A DNA stretch of 64,000 nucleotides from Frigoribacterium sp. PhB116 (GTDB lineage: Bacteria > Actinomycetota > Actinomycetes > Actinomycetales > Microbacteriaceae): NCBI RefSeq assembly GCF_004364285.1, contig NZ_SOBE01000003.1:124001-188000 (forward strand). Direction: 5' to 3'. The notes under the pieces were generated by a model. It was not told the origin of the DNA, ran no database searches, and worked only from the letters and a program-made list of their open reading frames with translations. Both the position numbers and the translations under genes were made by a program. Shown in pieces: positions 7,509-16,291 of this stretch. How positions within the stretch are numbered: position 1 is the first letter of the stretch; each line of letters begins with the position of its first letter.

Positions 7509-8558
7509 CTAGGCCAGCATCTCGCGGACCAGCGGCACCACCTTCGTGCCGTACAGCTCGATGCTGCGCATCATCTCCGCGTGCGGCAGGCGGCCCATGC
7601 TGTAGCGCATGTCGAAGCGCGTGGCCCCGAGCAGCGCCATGTTCTGCGCGATCTTCGCGGCCACCGTCTCGGGCGAGCCGACGTAGAGGGCGCCCTGCGG
7701 GCCCGCGCTCTGCTCGTACTGCGCGCGCGAGTAGGGCGGCCAGCCGCGCTCGCTGCCGAGCTGGTTCGTCTGCGCCTCCTGGTACGGGAACAGCACCTCC
7801 TTCGCCTCGGCGTCGGTCTCGAGCACGAAGCCGGGCGAGTGCATCGCGATGGGCTGCGGCTCCTTGCCGAACTCGCCGAGGGCACGGCGGTAGAGGTCCG
7901 CGTAGGGCGCGAACTGGGCGGGCTGGCCGCCGATGATCGCGAGGAAGAGGGGTAGGCCGTAGTGGGCTGCACGGATGACCGACTGCGGCGATCCGCCGAC
8001 GCCGACCCAGGTCTTGAGCGTGCCGCTCTCGGGACGCGGGTAGACCCACTGATCGCTGAGGGAGCCGCGCTTGGTGCCCTGCCAGGTGACGGGCTCGTCC
8101 TTGAGGAGCTCGGCGAAGAGCTGGATCTTCTCCTCGAAGAGCACCTCGTAGTCCTGCAGGTCCAGGCCGAAGAGCGGGAACGACTCGGTGAACGAGCCAC
8201 GCCCGAGGATGACCTCGGCACGCCCGTTCGACAGCGCGTCGACCGTCGCGAAGCGCTCGTAGACGCGGACGGGGTCGTCCGAGCTGAGGACCGTCACGGC
8301 CGAGCCCAGACGGATCCTCTCGGTGCGGGCCGCGATCGCCGCGAGGACGACCTCGGGCGCGCTCACCGCGAAGTCGACGCGGTGGTGCTCGCCGACGCCG
8401 ATGAAGTCGAGGCCGACCTGGTCGGCGAGCACGGCCTGCTCGACGAGGTCACGGATCGACTGGGCGTGCGAGACGAGCTCGCCGGCGCCGTCGACGCCGG
8501 CCGGACGCTCGGTGACGTCGCCGAAGGTGTCGAGTCCGAACTCGAGGGGGTGTGCCAT
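7509..8558 (-). CDS. LLM-class flavin-dependent monooxygenase
   Basis: 349 residues of luciferase-like TIM-barrel type. The N-terminal MAHPLEFGLDTFGDVTE and GVGEHHRVDF are typical of bacterial LLM oxidoreductases that use reduced FMN (or F420) made by a partner reductase. EVILGRGSFTESFPLF and WVGVGGSPQSVIRAA are other family blocks. The EHH motif is expected near the flavin. No reductase or substrate-specific gene lies nearby, so the substrate is unknown. The ATG at 8558 gives the conserved N-terminus; the upstream extension is not conserved in character. It is convergent with the XRE regulator. Confidence 0.87.
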   Translation of the reverse strand: MAHPLEFGLDTFGDVTERPAGVDGAGELVSHAQSIRDLVEQAVLADQVGLDFIGVGEHHRVDFAVSAPEVVLAAIAARTERIRLGSAVTVLSSDDPVRVYERFATVDALSNGRAEVILGRGSFTESFPLFGLDLQDYEVLFEEKIQLFAELLKDEPVTWQGTKRGSLSDQWVYPRPESGTLKTWVGVGGSPQSVIRAAHYGLPLFLAIIGGQPAQFAPYADLYRRALGEFGKEPQPIAMHSPGFVLETDAEAKEVLFPYQEAQTNQLGSERGWPPYSRAQYEQSAGPQGALYVGSPETVAAKIAQNMALLGATRFDMRYSMGRLPHAEMMRSIELYGTKVVPLVREMLA

Positions 8559-8687
8559 GGGGTGCGCTCCGATCCGCTGCGTTTCATGCGTGTGCATGAT
8601 CTTACGGGATGAACCGTGACCGGGAGCTGGACATTCCACGGCGCGCGGGGACGGAGCCCGTCGGGACGCCGCCACCGCCGCCGCCGC

Positions 8688-9347
8688 TCACGCCGAGGGG
8701 AGGCGGTCGAGCGGGTTCGCCGCGATGCGCCCGGGCATGCCGCCCCGCACCGTGCGGCCCGCCTGGCTGCTGGGCTTGCGCTCGGCCTGGTCGCCGATCG
8801 CCGCGGCGAACTCGGCGGCGAAGCCGAGCCGAGGGACGGCCCCGACCAGGGAGGCGACGAACGCCGCGTCCCAGTCCGCACCTCCTGTGCCGCTCACGTC
8901 GAGGCTGGTCGCCCGTTCGAGCAGGTGCGCCTCGGGATCGAGCGCGACGTCGACCGACGTCCACATGTGCCGCTCGACCACCTCGGCCAGGCGCCGCTGA
9001 CGAGCCTCGGGCCAGCCGGCTCCGGCGGCGAAGACGCGGGCGACGGCTCCCCCGGCGTGCTCGAAGTCGACGGCGTGCGCGTCGAACGACGGTACGAGGC
9101 CGAGGTCGTGCAGCAGCGACGCGACCCAGAGCAGCTCGGCGTCGAACTGCACGGACTCGCTGCGGCCGAGCTCGGAGGCGAGCGCCCACGAGCGCACGCT
9201 GTGGCCCAGCAGGGCAGGGCTTTCGTGGGCTGCGGCGACCTCCCGGGCGCGGGCGGCGACGTCGGTGGGCGGGACGAGGAGGCGCGCGACGGCAGCCGAG
9301 GAGGCGGTCGGAGACGAGGACGAGGGCGCGGGCGGGATGGACGACAT
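8688..9347 (-). CDS. HD-domain hydrolase (cyanamide hydratase-like)
   Basis: 219 residues. The HD motif appears as LWVASLLHDLGLV, preceded by GHSVRSWALA and followed by HAGGAVARVF and VVERHMWTSVD, which supply the other metal-binding His residues of the HD superfamily. The arrangement resembles the cyanamide hydratase-like HD subfamily of small hydrolases. The in vivo substrate is unknown. The gene is divergent from a GlxA-type regulator, sharing an 88-bp promoter region. Confidence 0.75.
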   Translation of the reverse strand: MSSIPPAPSSSSPTASSAAVARLLVPPTDVAARAREVAAAHESPALLGHSVRSWALASELGRSESVQFDAELLWVASLLHDLGLVPSFDAHAVDFEHAGGAVARVFAAGAGWPEARQRRLAEVVERHMWTSVDVALDPEAHLLERATSLDVSGTGGADWDAAFVASLVGAVPRLGFAAEFAAAIGDQAERKPSSQAGRTVRGGMPGRIAANPLDRLPSA

Positions 9348-9435
9348 GCCCCCGAACCTACGAGTGGACGCTGGCCTCGACCAGTGGCAGGATCGCCAAC
9401 GAACACGTCAGCACTGCCAGATGCCGGGAGGCACC

Positions 9436-10413
9436 GTGGACCGCATGAAGGTCGTCACCCTCGTCGCCGACGGCGTCGCCCCTTTCGAGTTCGGCGTGCT
9501 CTGCGAGGTCTTCGGCCTCGACCGCAGCGCCGACGGCGGCCCGTCGTTCGAGCACCGCGTCGTCACCGAGCGCCCGGGCGTCGTGGCCACGAACCAGGGC
9601 TTCGGCATCACCGTCCCCGACGGCCTCGAGGCGGCGGCCGACGCCGACGTGGTCTGCGTCCCGGCGCTCGGAAGCTACGGGGCCGACGGCACGCTCTCGC
9701 CGGCGGTGCGCGACCTGCTCGTGGCCGCCGAGGCCCGCGGCGCCTGGCTGATCAGCGTCTGCAGCGGCGCCTTCGTGCTCGCCGACGCCGGGATCCTCGA
9801 GGGCCGTCGCGCCACCACCCACTGGATGTACGCCGAGCGGCTGCAGCGCGAGCACCCCGGCACGACCGTCGACCCCGACGTGCTCTTCGTCGAGGACGGG
9901 AAGGTCATCACGAGCGCCGGCACCGCCGCCGGCATCGACGCGTGCCTGCACTTCGTCCGTCGCGTCGCCGGGGCCGCCGCCGCGAACGTCGTCGCCCGCC
10001 GCATGGTCGTGCCCGCGCACCGCGACGGCGGCCAGAGCCAGTTCATCGAGACGCCGCTGCCGAAGGAGGCCGACGCCTCGCTGACTCCCCTCACCGACTG
10101 GATGCTCGCGCACCTCGGCGAGGAGCAGACCGTCGAGGCCCTCGCCGCGCGGGCCCACATGTCGCAGCGCACCTTCGCCCGCCGGTTCAAGGCCGAGCTG
10201 GGCACGACGCCGGCCGCCTGGCTGACGAGGCAGCGCCTCCTGCGGGCCCAGCACCTGCTCGAGGTGACCGGCCTCGGGCTCGACGCCGTCGCCGGGCAGG
10301 CCGGGTTCGGGTCGGCCGCCGTGCTGCGGCACCACTTCACGCGGGTGCTCGGGACGACGCCGCGCGCGTACCGGGCGACGTTCCGCGGGGCGGACGCGGC
10401 CGACGCCGCCTGA
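9436..10413 (+). CDS. GlxA-family transcriptional regulator (DJ-1/PfpI domain plus AraC HTH)
   Basis: About 325 residues. The N-terminal DJ-1/PfpI-like domain (roughly residues 5-175) contains VCSGAFVLADAGIL around the nucleophile-elbow cysteine and ATTHW. The C-terminal AraC helix-turn-helix pair (about 225-320) contains MSQRTFARRFKAELGTTPAA and GFGSAAVLRHHFTRVLGTTP. Such regulators often control amine, choline or nitrile metabolism, and the divergent cyanamide-hydratase-like HD gene is the obvious candidate target. GTG at 9436 follows GGGAGG by 5 bp; ATG at 9445 is an equally readable start. Confidence 0.85.
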   Translation: MDRMKVVTLVADGVAPFEFGVLCEVFGLDRSADGGPSFEHRVVTERPGVVATNQGFGITVPDGLEAAADADVVCVPALGSYGADGTLSPAVRDLLVAAEARGAWLISVCSGAFVLADAGILEGRRATTHWMYAERLQREHPGTTVDPDVLFVEDGKVITSAGTAAGIDACLHFVRRVAGAAAANVVARRMVVPAHRDGGQSQFIETPLPKEADASLTPLTDWMLAHLGEEQTVEALAARAHMSQRTFARRFKAELGTTPAAWLTRQRLLRAQHLLEVTGLGLDAVAGQAGFGSAAVLRHHFTRVLGTTPRAYRATFRGADAADAA

Positions 10414-10438
10414 CCGCCGCCTGCCCTGCGGGCCGAGC

Positions 10439-10498
10439 GTCGAGTGGTCGCGAACTGTCCTCCCGCGGCTCGGGAAGGACCGCTTCCGACCACTCGAC
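10439..10498. repeat. 60-bp intergenic palindrome
   Basis: GTCGAGTGGTCG (10439-10450) is exactly complementary to 10487-10498. A second nested stem uses GTCCTCCCG and CGGGAAGGAC. Two further copies of the CGAGTGGTC core occur at 12212-12220 and 20477-20485. It lies between convergent genes, so it can act as a bidirectional terminator. Confidence 0.7.
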
Positions 10499-10553
10499 AC
10501 CGTCACCCCGAGGCGCGAGCCGAGGAGGCGCGGGCCGGCCCCGCAGGACGGCG

Positions 10554-10835
10554 TCAGTGGAACTGCGGCACGATCAGCCACAGGCCGGCGAGCACGGCGG
10601 CGATGCCGACGGCGAAGCAGGCCGCACCCCCGACGGTGGCGGGGAGCGAGCGAGGGGCGGCGGCCTCGGTCCCGGCCTCGTCCGGCACCGGGCCGCCGGC
10701 GACGGCCTCGGTCGCCCCCGCGGCGAACAGCCGGATGCCGAGCGCGAAGAACGTGACGATGACGGCGGTCGCAGCGAGCGCCGCCACGAAGACGACCACG
10801 AAGGCGCCCCAGTCCACTCCGAGGAACACGGTCAC
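10554..10835 (-). CDS. Small membrane protein coupled to PiT permease
   Basis: 93 residues with two predicted membrane helices: WGAFVVVFVAALAATAVIVT with the following FFALGIRLF, and AACFAVGIAAVLAGLWLIVP near the C-terminus. Between them is a loop rich in Ala, Glu and Pro. The GTG start overlaps the permease stop by four bases (GTGA), which implies co-translation. PiT permeases usually pair with a PhoU-like protein (DUF47); none is present here. The gene may be an accessory subunit. I do not recognise a named family. Confidence 0.75.
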   Translation of the reverse strand: MTVFLGVDWGAFVVVFVAALAATAVIVTFFALGIRLFAAGATEAVAGGPVPDEAGTEAAAPRSLPATVGGAACFAVGIAAVLAGLWLIVPQFH

Positions 10836-11995
10836 TCTCCCTGTCCGCGGGAGGCGCCGGCCGGCTGGGTCGCGGCGGGCGCCTCCTCGCTGTCGTTGAC
10901 GGTCTCGTGCGTCACCGGGTGGCGACGGGCGAGGAACACGAAGGCCGAGCCCCCGGCGAGCGCGAGGACCGCGACGAGGACGAGCCCGACGGTGCTGGTG
11001 CTGGCGAGCCAGGCGCTGACGCCGCCGACGAGCGCCGCCGCGGGGAGCGTGATCACCCAGGCCGAGGCGATCTTGCCGACGACCCCCCAGTGCACGGTCG
11101 CGAGCTTCTTGCCGAGGCCCGCCCCGACGATCGAGCCGGAGGTGACCTGGGTCGTCGAGAGCGCGAAGCCGAGGTGCGACGAGATGAGGATCGTGGCTGC
11201 CGAGCTCGTCTCCGCCGCGAAGCCCTGCGGCGCCTGGACGTCGGTGATGCGCTTGCCGACGGTGCGCATGATCCGCCAGCCGCCGAGGTAGGTGCCGAGC
11301 GCGATCGCGAGCCCGCAGGCGAGGACGACCCAGAGCTGCGGCGTCGTGCCCGCGCCCTGGTAGCCGGCCGCGATGAGGGTGAGGGTGATGACGCCCATGG
11401 TCTTCTGCGCGTCGTTCGTGCCGTGCGCCAGCGAGACCAGGGAGGCGCTGATCGTCTGGCCGTGCCGGAACCCGGCCGTCGAGCCGCGCAGCGTCGCCTG
11501 CTTCGTGATCCGGTAGGCCGCGTAGGTCGCGACCAGCGCCACCGTGCCGGCGACCAGGGGCGAGATGAGCGCGGGCAGCACGACCTTCGAGAGGACGACG
11601 GCGAAGTCGACCGAGCCGACGCCCGCACCGATCACGGCGGCGCCGATCAGCCCGCCGAACAGCGCGTGCGACGAGCTCGAGGGCAGGCCGAGGTACCAGG
11701 TCGCGAGGTTCCAGATCACGGCGCCGACGAGGCCGGCGAAGATCATCGTCGGGGTGACCTGCACTCCCCCGTCGCCCTCGCGGATGATGCCGTTCGAGAC
11801 GGTGCTCGCGACCTCGGTCGAGAGGAACGCCCCGACGAGGTTGAGCACGGCCGAGATCAGTACCGCCACCTTGGGCTTCAGGGCCCCGGTGGCGACGGAG
11901 GTGGCCATCGCGTTGGCCGTGTCGTGGAACCCGTTCGTGAAGTCGAACACGAGCGCCACGACGATCACCAGCATGACCGTGACGAAGACGTCCAT
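10832..11995 (-). CDS. PiT-family inorganic phosphate transporter
   Basis: 387 residues with about ten membrane segments and the duplicated PiT signature. The first copy is FDFTNGFHDTANAMAT (about residues 17-32) and the second is SLAHGTNDAQKTMGVI (about 190-205). GLPSSSSHALFGGLIGA is the other conserved block. PiT carriers bring in metal-phosphate with protons at high phosphate. The gene heads a two-gene operon with the small membrane protein. Upstream, TAGCGT (complement of about 12094-12099) could be its -10 element, giving a leader of about 90 nt. Confidence 0.92.
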   Translation of the reverse strand: MDVFVTVMLVIVVALVFDFTNGFHDTANAMATSVATGALKPKVAVLISAVLNLVGAFLSTEVASTVSNGIIREGDGGVQVTPTMIFAGLVGAVIWNLATWYLGLPSSSSHALFGGLIGAAVIGAGVGSVDFAVVLSKVVLPALISPLVAGTVALVATYAAYRITKQATLRGSTAGFRHGQTISASLVSLAHGTNDAQKTMGVITLTLIAAGYQGAGTTPQLWVVLACGLAIALGTYLGGWRIMRTVGKRITDVQAPQGFAAETSSAATILISSHLGFALSTTQVTSGSIVGAGLGKKLATVHWGVVGKIASAWVITLPAAALVGGVSAWLASTSTVGLVLVAVLALAGGSAFVFLARRHPVTHETVNDSEEAPAATQPAGASRGQGE

Positions 11996-12240
11996 GGATG
12001 TCGCCCCTCTGTCGTCCGCTCCGGGACGGGTGCCCGTCCGGAGGCAGGAGGTGCGGGTCCCGTCGCGATGACGGGCGCTGCTCCTGCACCGGTGACGCTA
12101 GGCCCGCGGGCGGGCCGCGTCGGTGAACAACGGGAGAATCATGCACGGCATGCAAATGCTGCGCCGACGGGTGCGGGTGCCCCTCTGCCCGCCGGAGGCG
12201 CGGCACGGCCTCGAGTGGTCAGGACTGGCCGACCGGGCTG

Positions 12241-13230
12241 TCAGCGCAGGCAGCGGGCGATCGCTCGCCGCGCCTCCTCGACCTCGCGGACGAGCCGGTC
12301 AGGCCGGCGCTCGAGGGCCCAGCGGACCAGGTCGAGGTGGTGCAGCAGGGCGAGTCGTCGCAGGGTCGGCAGGGCGTCGTCGAGGTCGACCCCGACGCCG
12401 TCCGCGAAGCGCCGCAGCTCGTCGACCGTGACGAGGCCGTCGAGGGCGCTCCAGCGGTGCACGCGGTCGAGCTCGAGCCACGGCACGGGGCCCGTCCGGG
12501 CCGTCCCCCAGTCGATGAGTACGGGGTCGTCGGCCCCCCGGGGCACGAGGTTGCGCGGCGCGAGGTCGCCGTGCACGAGTCCGTGCCGCCACCCGGCGCT
12601 CTCGACCGCGAGCTGCTCGAGGGCCGCTCGCAGCGGGCCGCGCTGCTGCTCGTCGTAGACGCCGAGGTCGAGGAGGCGGTCGCCGGGCACCAGGGAGTCG
12701 AGGCCGTACCGCAGGTGGCGGCGCCAGGCCTCCGGCAGGTCGCGGCCGAAGCGCGTGAGGAGCGCATCGGGCACGCGAGATTCGCCTCTCTCGGGCTCGA
12801 CGGAGGCCGGGCCCGCCGCGTCGAGCGGCACCTCGGCGAGCGCCGCGGCCAGCCGGCCGAGATCGCGCCACGGGTCACGGTCCGAGGCCACCGTGGCGAC
12901 GTGCTCGACGATCATGAGCGGCGCCTCCCCGAACTCGGGTTCGCAGGCGAGCACCCGAGGCGTCGGCACTCCGTGGCGTGCGGCGTGCTCGGCGGCCCAT
13001 CGCTCGGCCGGGTCGGTGTCGGGTGCCGACCCGGTGGCATCGCGAGGCGTGCGCACGACGACGTCCACGCCGTCTCCCCAGATCCGGACGACGTGGGTGT
13101 CGACGCCGGGCAGGAGGGCGCCCTGGCGGGTGCCGCGAGCGGGAGAGACGAGCTTCTCGACCGCCAGGGCGGCCAACGAGACCAGCGCTCCCTCGTCCGG
13201 ATCGGGCTCGGGAGAGGAGTCCGACTCCAT
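12241..13230 (-). CDS. Phosphotransferase of the aminoglycoside phosphotransferase/kinase family
   Basis: 329 residues. The catalytic loop is HGDLAPRNLVPRG, matching the HxDxxxxN pattern of the APH family, followed by VLIDWGTA as the metal-binding DxG/DWG equivalent. The N-lobe has VVVRTPRDATG with a basic residue for ATP. APH-fold enzymes phosphorylate antibiotics, sugars or metabolites; nothing here points to resistance. The start is ATG 13230. A small membrane protein lies 89 bp upstream on the same strand and may be co-transcribed. Confidence 0.75.
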   Translation of the reverse strand: MESDSSPEPDPDEGALVSLAALAVEKLVSPARGTRQGALLPGVDTHVVRIWGDGVDVVVRTPRDATGSAPDTDPAERWAAEHAARHGVPTPRVLACEPEFGEAPLMIVEHVATVASDRDPWRDLGRLAAALAEVPLDAAGPASVEPERGESRVPDALLTRFGRDLPEAWRRHLRYGLDSLVPGDRLLDLGVYDEQQRGPLRAALEQLAVESAGWRHGLVHGDLAPRNLVPRGADDPVLIDWGTARTGPVPWLELDRVHRWSALDGLVTVDELRRFADGVGVDLDDALPTLRRLALLHHLDLVRWALERRPDRLVREVEEARRAIARCLR

Positions 13231-13319
13231 GACGGCAGCAGCCTCGTGGCCGTCGTCGTGTGGGTGCAGGTGCGGGTGCTGGTCCTGGTCCAGGTCCACG
13301 GGGCCGGCCGTGCCCCGGC

Positions 13320-13547
13320 TCAGGCCGAGTTCCCGCCGGCAGCCGACCACGACGAACCGCCGGCCTCGCCCCTCGGGCCGGCCTGTTGCCGCTCGGCGTC
13401 GGCCTGGGCGCGGACGCCCGCCCCCGGGTCGGACTCGTCGAGCCTGGCGGCCAGCGCACGGTCCCGCCGGTCGCGGAGCACGATCGCGACGGTGGCCGCG
13501 ACGATGGCGAGCACGATCAGGGCGATGACGACTGTGGCGGTGTTCAT
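13320..13547 (-). CDS. Small single-pass membrane protein, hypothetical
   Basis: 75 residues. An N-terminal helix (TVVIALIVLAIVAATVAIVL, residues 5-24) is followed by an RDRRDR stop-transfer and a hydrophilic cytoplasmic tail rich in Ala, Gly and Ser. The topology suggests an N-out anchor. Unrecognised. It lies upstream of the phosphotransferase in the same direction and downstream of a palindromic intergenic element. Confidence 0.6.
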   Translation of the reverse strand: MNTATVVIALIVLAIVAATVAIVLRDRRDRALAARLDESDPGAGVRAQADAERQQAGPRGEAGGSSWSAAGGNSA

Positions 13548-13659
13548 GCGGTGTCCCCTCGACGGCGTCCGCCCACGCTACCGACGACCTCCGCCGCCGT
13601 CGAGGGCCGACGCCACGCACAGCACCTGTCGGCGCCTGCTCGTCGACCGTGTCGCGCGC

Positions 13660-13715
13660 TGAACCGGCGGGAAGCGCTCTCACTGCCCACCGGATGAGCA
13701 CTTCCTGCCGGTTCA
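13660..13715. repeat. 56-bp intergenic palindrome, copy 1 of the TGAACCGG family
   Basis: Arms TGAACCGGCGGGAAGCGCTC (13660-13679) and GAGCACTTCCTGCCGGTTCA (13696-13715) pair at 18 of 20 positions. A second element of exactly the same 56-bp length, with the same ends and the same internal GAGCACT block, lies at 26437-26492. It sits in the 174-bp gap between two genes on the minus strand. Confidence 0.75.
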
Positions 13716-13721
13716 GCGGGT

Positions 13722-15056
13722 CTACGGGGTGCGGACGAGGGCAGCGTGGGCGGCGGCGGGCGCCGCAGGCGTCGCAGGCGCAGCGGCAGCCGCCTGCGGC
13801 CCCGTGCGGAACGGCGTCCCGTTGAGGCGGCGGTCGCCCAGCGCCCGCTCGCGGTGGATCGCGGGGTTGTGCGACGCGATGGTGCGGGCGTTCCGCCAGT
13901 GCCGGTCGAGGGCCCGGTCGGCGTCCACGGCGGAGGCGCCTCCCACCTCGAACAGGGCGGTCGCGGCCTCGAGGACGAGCGGCAGCACGACCTGCTGGGC
14001 CTCGAAGACCGTGGCCAGCGCCTCCTGGTAGTCGTCGGCCGCGGCGGAGGCACCGTCCGGAGCAGACGCGTCGACCGAGGCCGCCGCAGACGCGGCCGCC
14101 GAGGCGCGCGCGTCGGCAGCCTCCAGCGCCCGCACCGCGGACAGCGTCACCGCCTCGACCGCCGACGCGATGCTCGACAGCCGGCCGACGACGCCCTGCA
14201 CGAGCGGGTCCTCGCGCGGCAGCGACACCCCCGCGACGCCGAAGGTGCGGGTGCGGGGCCGGACGAAGTCGACGGCGTCGCGCAGCACCGCCCGGGCGAT
14301 CCCCGTCTCGGCCGCGAGGAGCACGAGCTGGTACAGCGCCTGCGTGTAGGCGAGCGGGCGGCGCTCGGCGTTGTCGCTCCAGGGCAGCACCTGGGCCGGG
14401 TCGACCGTGACGTCGTCGAAGATCGTCGTGCCGCTGCCGGTGAGGCGCTGGCCGAAGCCGCCCCAGTCGTCGAGGCGCGTGACGCCCGGCGCGTCGGCGC
14501 GCACGGCCAGCGCGACGGGCTCGTCGCCGCGGAGCGCCCCGACCCAGATCCAGTCGGCGTAGAGGGTGCCCGTGCTGTAGAACTTGCGTCCGTCGAGCCG
14601 GAGCCGGCCGTCGACCTCCGTCAGCCGCGTCGTCACGGCGGTCGCGTCGCCGCGCTCGGCCTGCGCGTTGCCGACGAGCACGTCGCCGGCCGCCAGCCGC
14701 TCGAGCCACTCGGTGCGCAGCGGCCCGTCCGGCTGCGCCCGCTGCGTCTCGACGAACGCGACGTGCCCGCGCAGCAGCTGCGGCAGGTTCGAGTCGGCCT
14801 CGCCGAGGCGCACGAGGAGGCGGAACTCCTGCTCGAGGGACGCTCCCCAGCCGCCGTGCTCGACCGGCACCCGCAGCGCGCCGAAGCCGGCCCGGCGCAG
14901 CAGGTCGACCTCGTCGACGGGGAGGCGGCGGTCGCGCTCCCGGGCGACCGCGCCCGCCGCGATCTCGTCGACCAAGGGCCCGAACACCGCCTCGATGCGG
15001 TCGTCGAGGTGGCGCGTGCCGGGGCCGGCCGTGGGGTCGCTCGTGCTGTCGGTCAT
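13722..15056 (-). CDS. SfnB/DszC-like flavin-dependent monooxygenase (acyl-CoA dehydrogenase fold)
   Basis: 444 residues with an acyl-CoA dehydrogenase fold. RVPVEHGGWGAS, LRLDGRKFYSTGT and GFGQRLTGSGTTIFDDV are typical of the DszC/SfnB/XiaF group, which uses FMNH2 to oxidise sulfones or related compounds rather than dehydrogenate acyl-CoA. The catalytic Glu of true dehydrogenases is not evident. It is divergent from a MetQ/MetN/MetI-type importer, a frequent arrangement in organosulfur scavenging clusters. AAAGGAG (15060-15066) fixes the ATG at 15056. The C-terminal 25 residues are Ala/Pro-rich. Confidence 0.8.
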   Translation of the reverse strand: MTDSTSDPTAGPGTRHLDDRIEAVFGPLVDEIAAGAVARERDRRLPVDEVDLLRRAGFGALRVPVEHGGWGASLEQEFRLLVRLGEADSNLPQLLRGHVAFVETQRAQPDGPLRTEWLERLAAGDVLVGNAQAERGDATAVTTRLTEVDGRLRLDGRKFYSTGTLYADWIWVGALRGDEPVALAVRADAPGVTRLDDWGGFGQRLTGSGTTIFDDVTVDPAQVLPWSDNAERRPLAYTQALYQLVLLAAETGIARAVLRDAVDFVRPRTRTFGVAGVSLPREDPLVQGVVGRLSSIASAVEAVTLSAVRALEAADARASAAASAAASVDASAPDGASAAADDYQEALATVFEAQQVVLPLVLEAATALFEVGGASAVDADRALDRHWRNARTIASHNPAIHRERALGDRRLNGTPFRTGPQAAAAAPATPAAPAAAHAALVRTP

Positions 15057-15065
15057 GCGCTCCTT

Positions 15066-15128
15066 TGTGTCATGCCCGCGCCTCCTGCGACAGGGCCGAC
15101 GACACATGAAGAAACGTCACGACACATG
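15066..15128. promoter_or_regulatory. Direct repeats in the monooxygenase/importer divergent promoter
   Basis: GACACATG occurs at 15101-15108 and again at 15121-15128, exactly 20 bp or two helical turns apart. An inverted GACACA lies at 15066-15071. Such phased repeats in a 194-bp divergent gap are suggestive of a regulator site, for example a sulfur-responsive one. No dedicated regulator gene is adjacent. Confidence 0.35.
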
Positions 15129-15250
15129 TCGAAAGAGAGCTCGCGGCGGCCTCCGACGCCGTGGCAGGGTCGGCAGCCATCACCCCGGCACCGGCCACAG
15201 CGTCCGGCCCGCCGTCCACAGCACACCGCCCGCCACCCCGAGGAGTCCCC

Positions 15251-16291
15251 GTGTCCGATCACGACGCACCGCAGTCCACGCCCGCCGCCGACCCGCCCGC
15301 CGGCGCTCCCGCCGGGCTCCGCGCCTCCCTCGACGACTCGCGCCGCAAGCGTCGCCGCGGCCTGCTCACCGGGCTCGGCGTGGTCGTCGCCGCGGCCCTC
15401 GTCGGCGGCGGCTTCTGGGCCGGCTCGGCCACCGCGGGAGCCGGCGACGGCGCCCAGGCGGCGACCGGCGGAGCCGCGGGAGGCGGCGGCGACCGGATCA
15501 GCGTGAAGATCGCCGGCAGCGGCGAGAGCGACCTGCAGGACGCCGTCAAGACGGTCGCCGCCGAGGAGGGCCTGGACGTCACCTGGGTCAACTTCGACGA
15601 CTGGACCCTGCCCAACTCGGCCCTCGTGGCCGGCGAGGTCGACGCGAACGCGTTCCAGCACACGGCGTTCCTCAGCGCGTACAACGTCGCCAACGACACC
15701 GACCTGACGCCGGTCTTCTCGACCACCATCACGCAGTGGGGCGTCTTCTCCGCGACGGTCGACGACCTCGACGACCTCGGCCAGGGCGCCCGCATCGCGA
15801 TCCCCGACGACGCGTCGAACGGCGCCCGCGCGCTGTTCATCCTGCAGGCCGCCGGGCTGATCGAGCTCGGCCCGGACGTCGGCGTCTACCCGACCGTCGA
15901 CGACGTCGTGTCGAACGACCTCGGCCTCGAGTTCGTCCCGATCGGCGCGACGACGATCCCCACCCAGTTCGACGACCCCAGCCTCGACGCGGTCGTGGTC
16001 GGCACCTCCTACTTCAACCCGTCGCAGCAGATCGACGCCGAGGACGCGCTCTACCTCGACGACTCGCTCAGCGACGAGTCGCGGCCCTACGTCAACGCGG
16101 TCGTGACCCGGGCCGACGACGCCGACGACGAAGCCTGGACGAGGCTGGCCGACGCCTACGCCGACCCGCGCGTCGCCGCTGCCCTCGAGGAGGAGTCGTT
16201 CGGCAACACGGTGCTCGTCGACGTCTCGGCGGCCGACCTGCGCAGCACCCTCGCCGACCTCGAGACCGCCGCGCGCGAGCTGACCTCGTGA
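15251..16291 (+). CDS. MetQ/NlpA-type substrate-binding protein, membrane-anchored
   Basis: 346 residues. After a 35-residue cytoplasmic lead comes a basic patch (SRRKRRRGLLTG) and one membrane helix (LGVVVAAALVGGGFW), then a Gly/Ala linker and the NlpA domain (from about residue 80). The domain has the family blocks AGEVDANAFQHTAFL, IAIPDDASNGARALFILQAA and PYVNAVVTR. NlpA proteins bind methionine or other sulfur compounds for an ABC importer. No lipobox cysteine is present, so anchoring is by the helix rather than lipid. It starts a metQ-metN-metI operon, overlapping metN by four bases. The GTG at 15251 follows GAGGAG. Confidence 0.85.
   Translation: MSDHDAPQSTPAADPPAGAPAGLRASLDDSRRKRRRGLLTGLGVVVAAALVGGGFWAGSATAGAGDGAQAATGGAAGGGGDRISVKIAGSGESDLQDAVKTVAAEEGLDVTWVNFDDWTLPNSALVAGEVDANAFQHTAFLSAYNVANDTDLTPVFSTTITQWGVFSATVDDLDDLGQGARIAIPDDASNGARALFILQAAGLIELGPDVGVYPTVDDVVSNDLGLEFVPIGATTIPTQFDDPSLDAVVVGTSYFNPSQQIDAEDALYLDDSLSDESRPYVNAVVTRADDADDEAWTRLADAYADPRVAAALEEESFGNTVLVDVSAADLRSTLADLETAARELTS

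Noticed and set aside
9385-9419. TGGCAG ... CTGCCA pair ahead of the GlxA-type regulator
   Set aside because: Arms are only six bases with a 23-base spacer; too weak to list as an operator, though the position is reasonable.
12123-12431. A 102-codon plus-strand frame starting MNNGRIMHGM
   Set aside because: It runs into the antisense of the phosphotransferase gene and has no recognisable feature beyond the first dozen residues; no ribosome site was seen.
15130-15250. A possible SAM riboswitch before the MetQ-type gene
   Set aside because: I looked for SAM-I and SAM-IV core sequences and saw only loose similarity (GTGGCAGGGTCGGCAGCC); no conserved set of stems could be traced.
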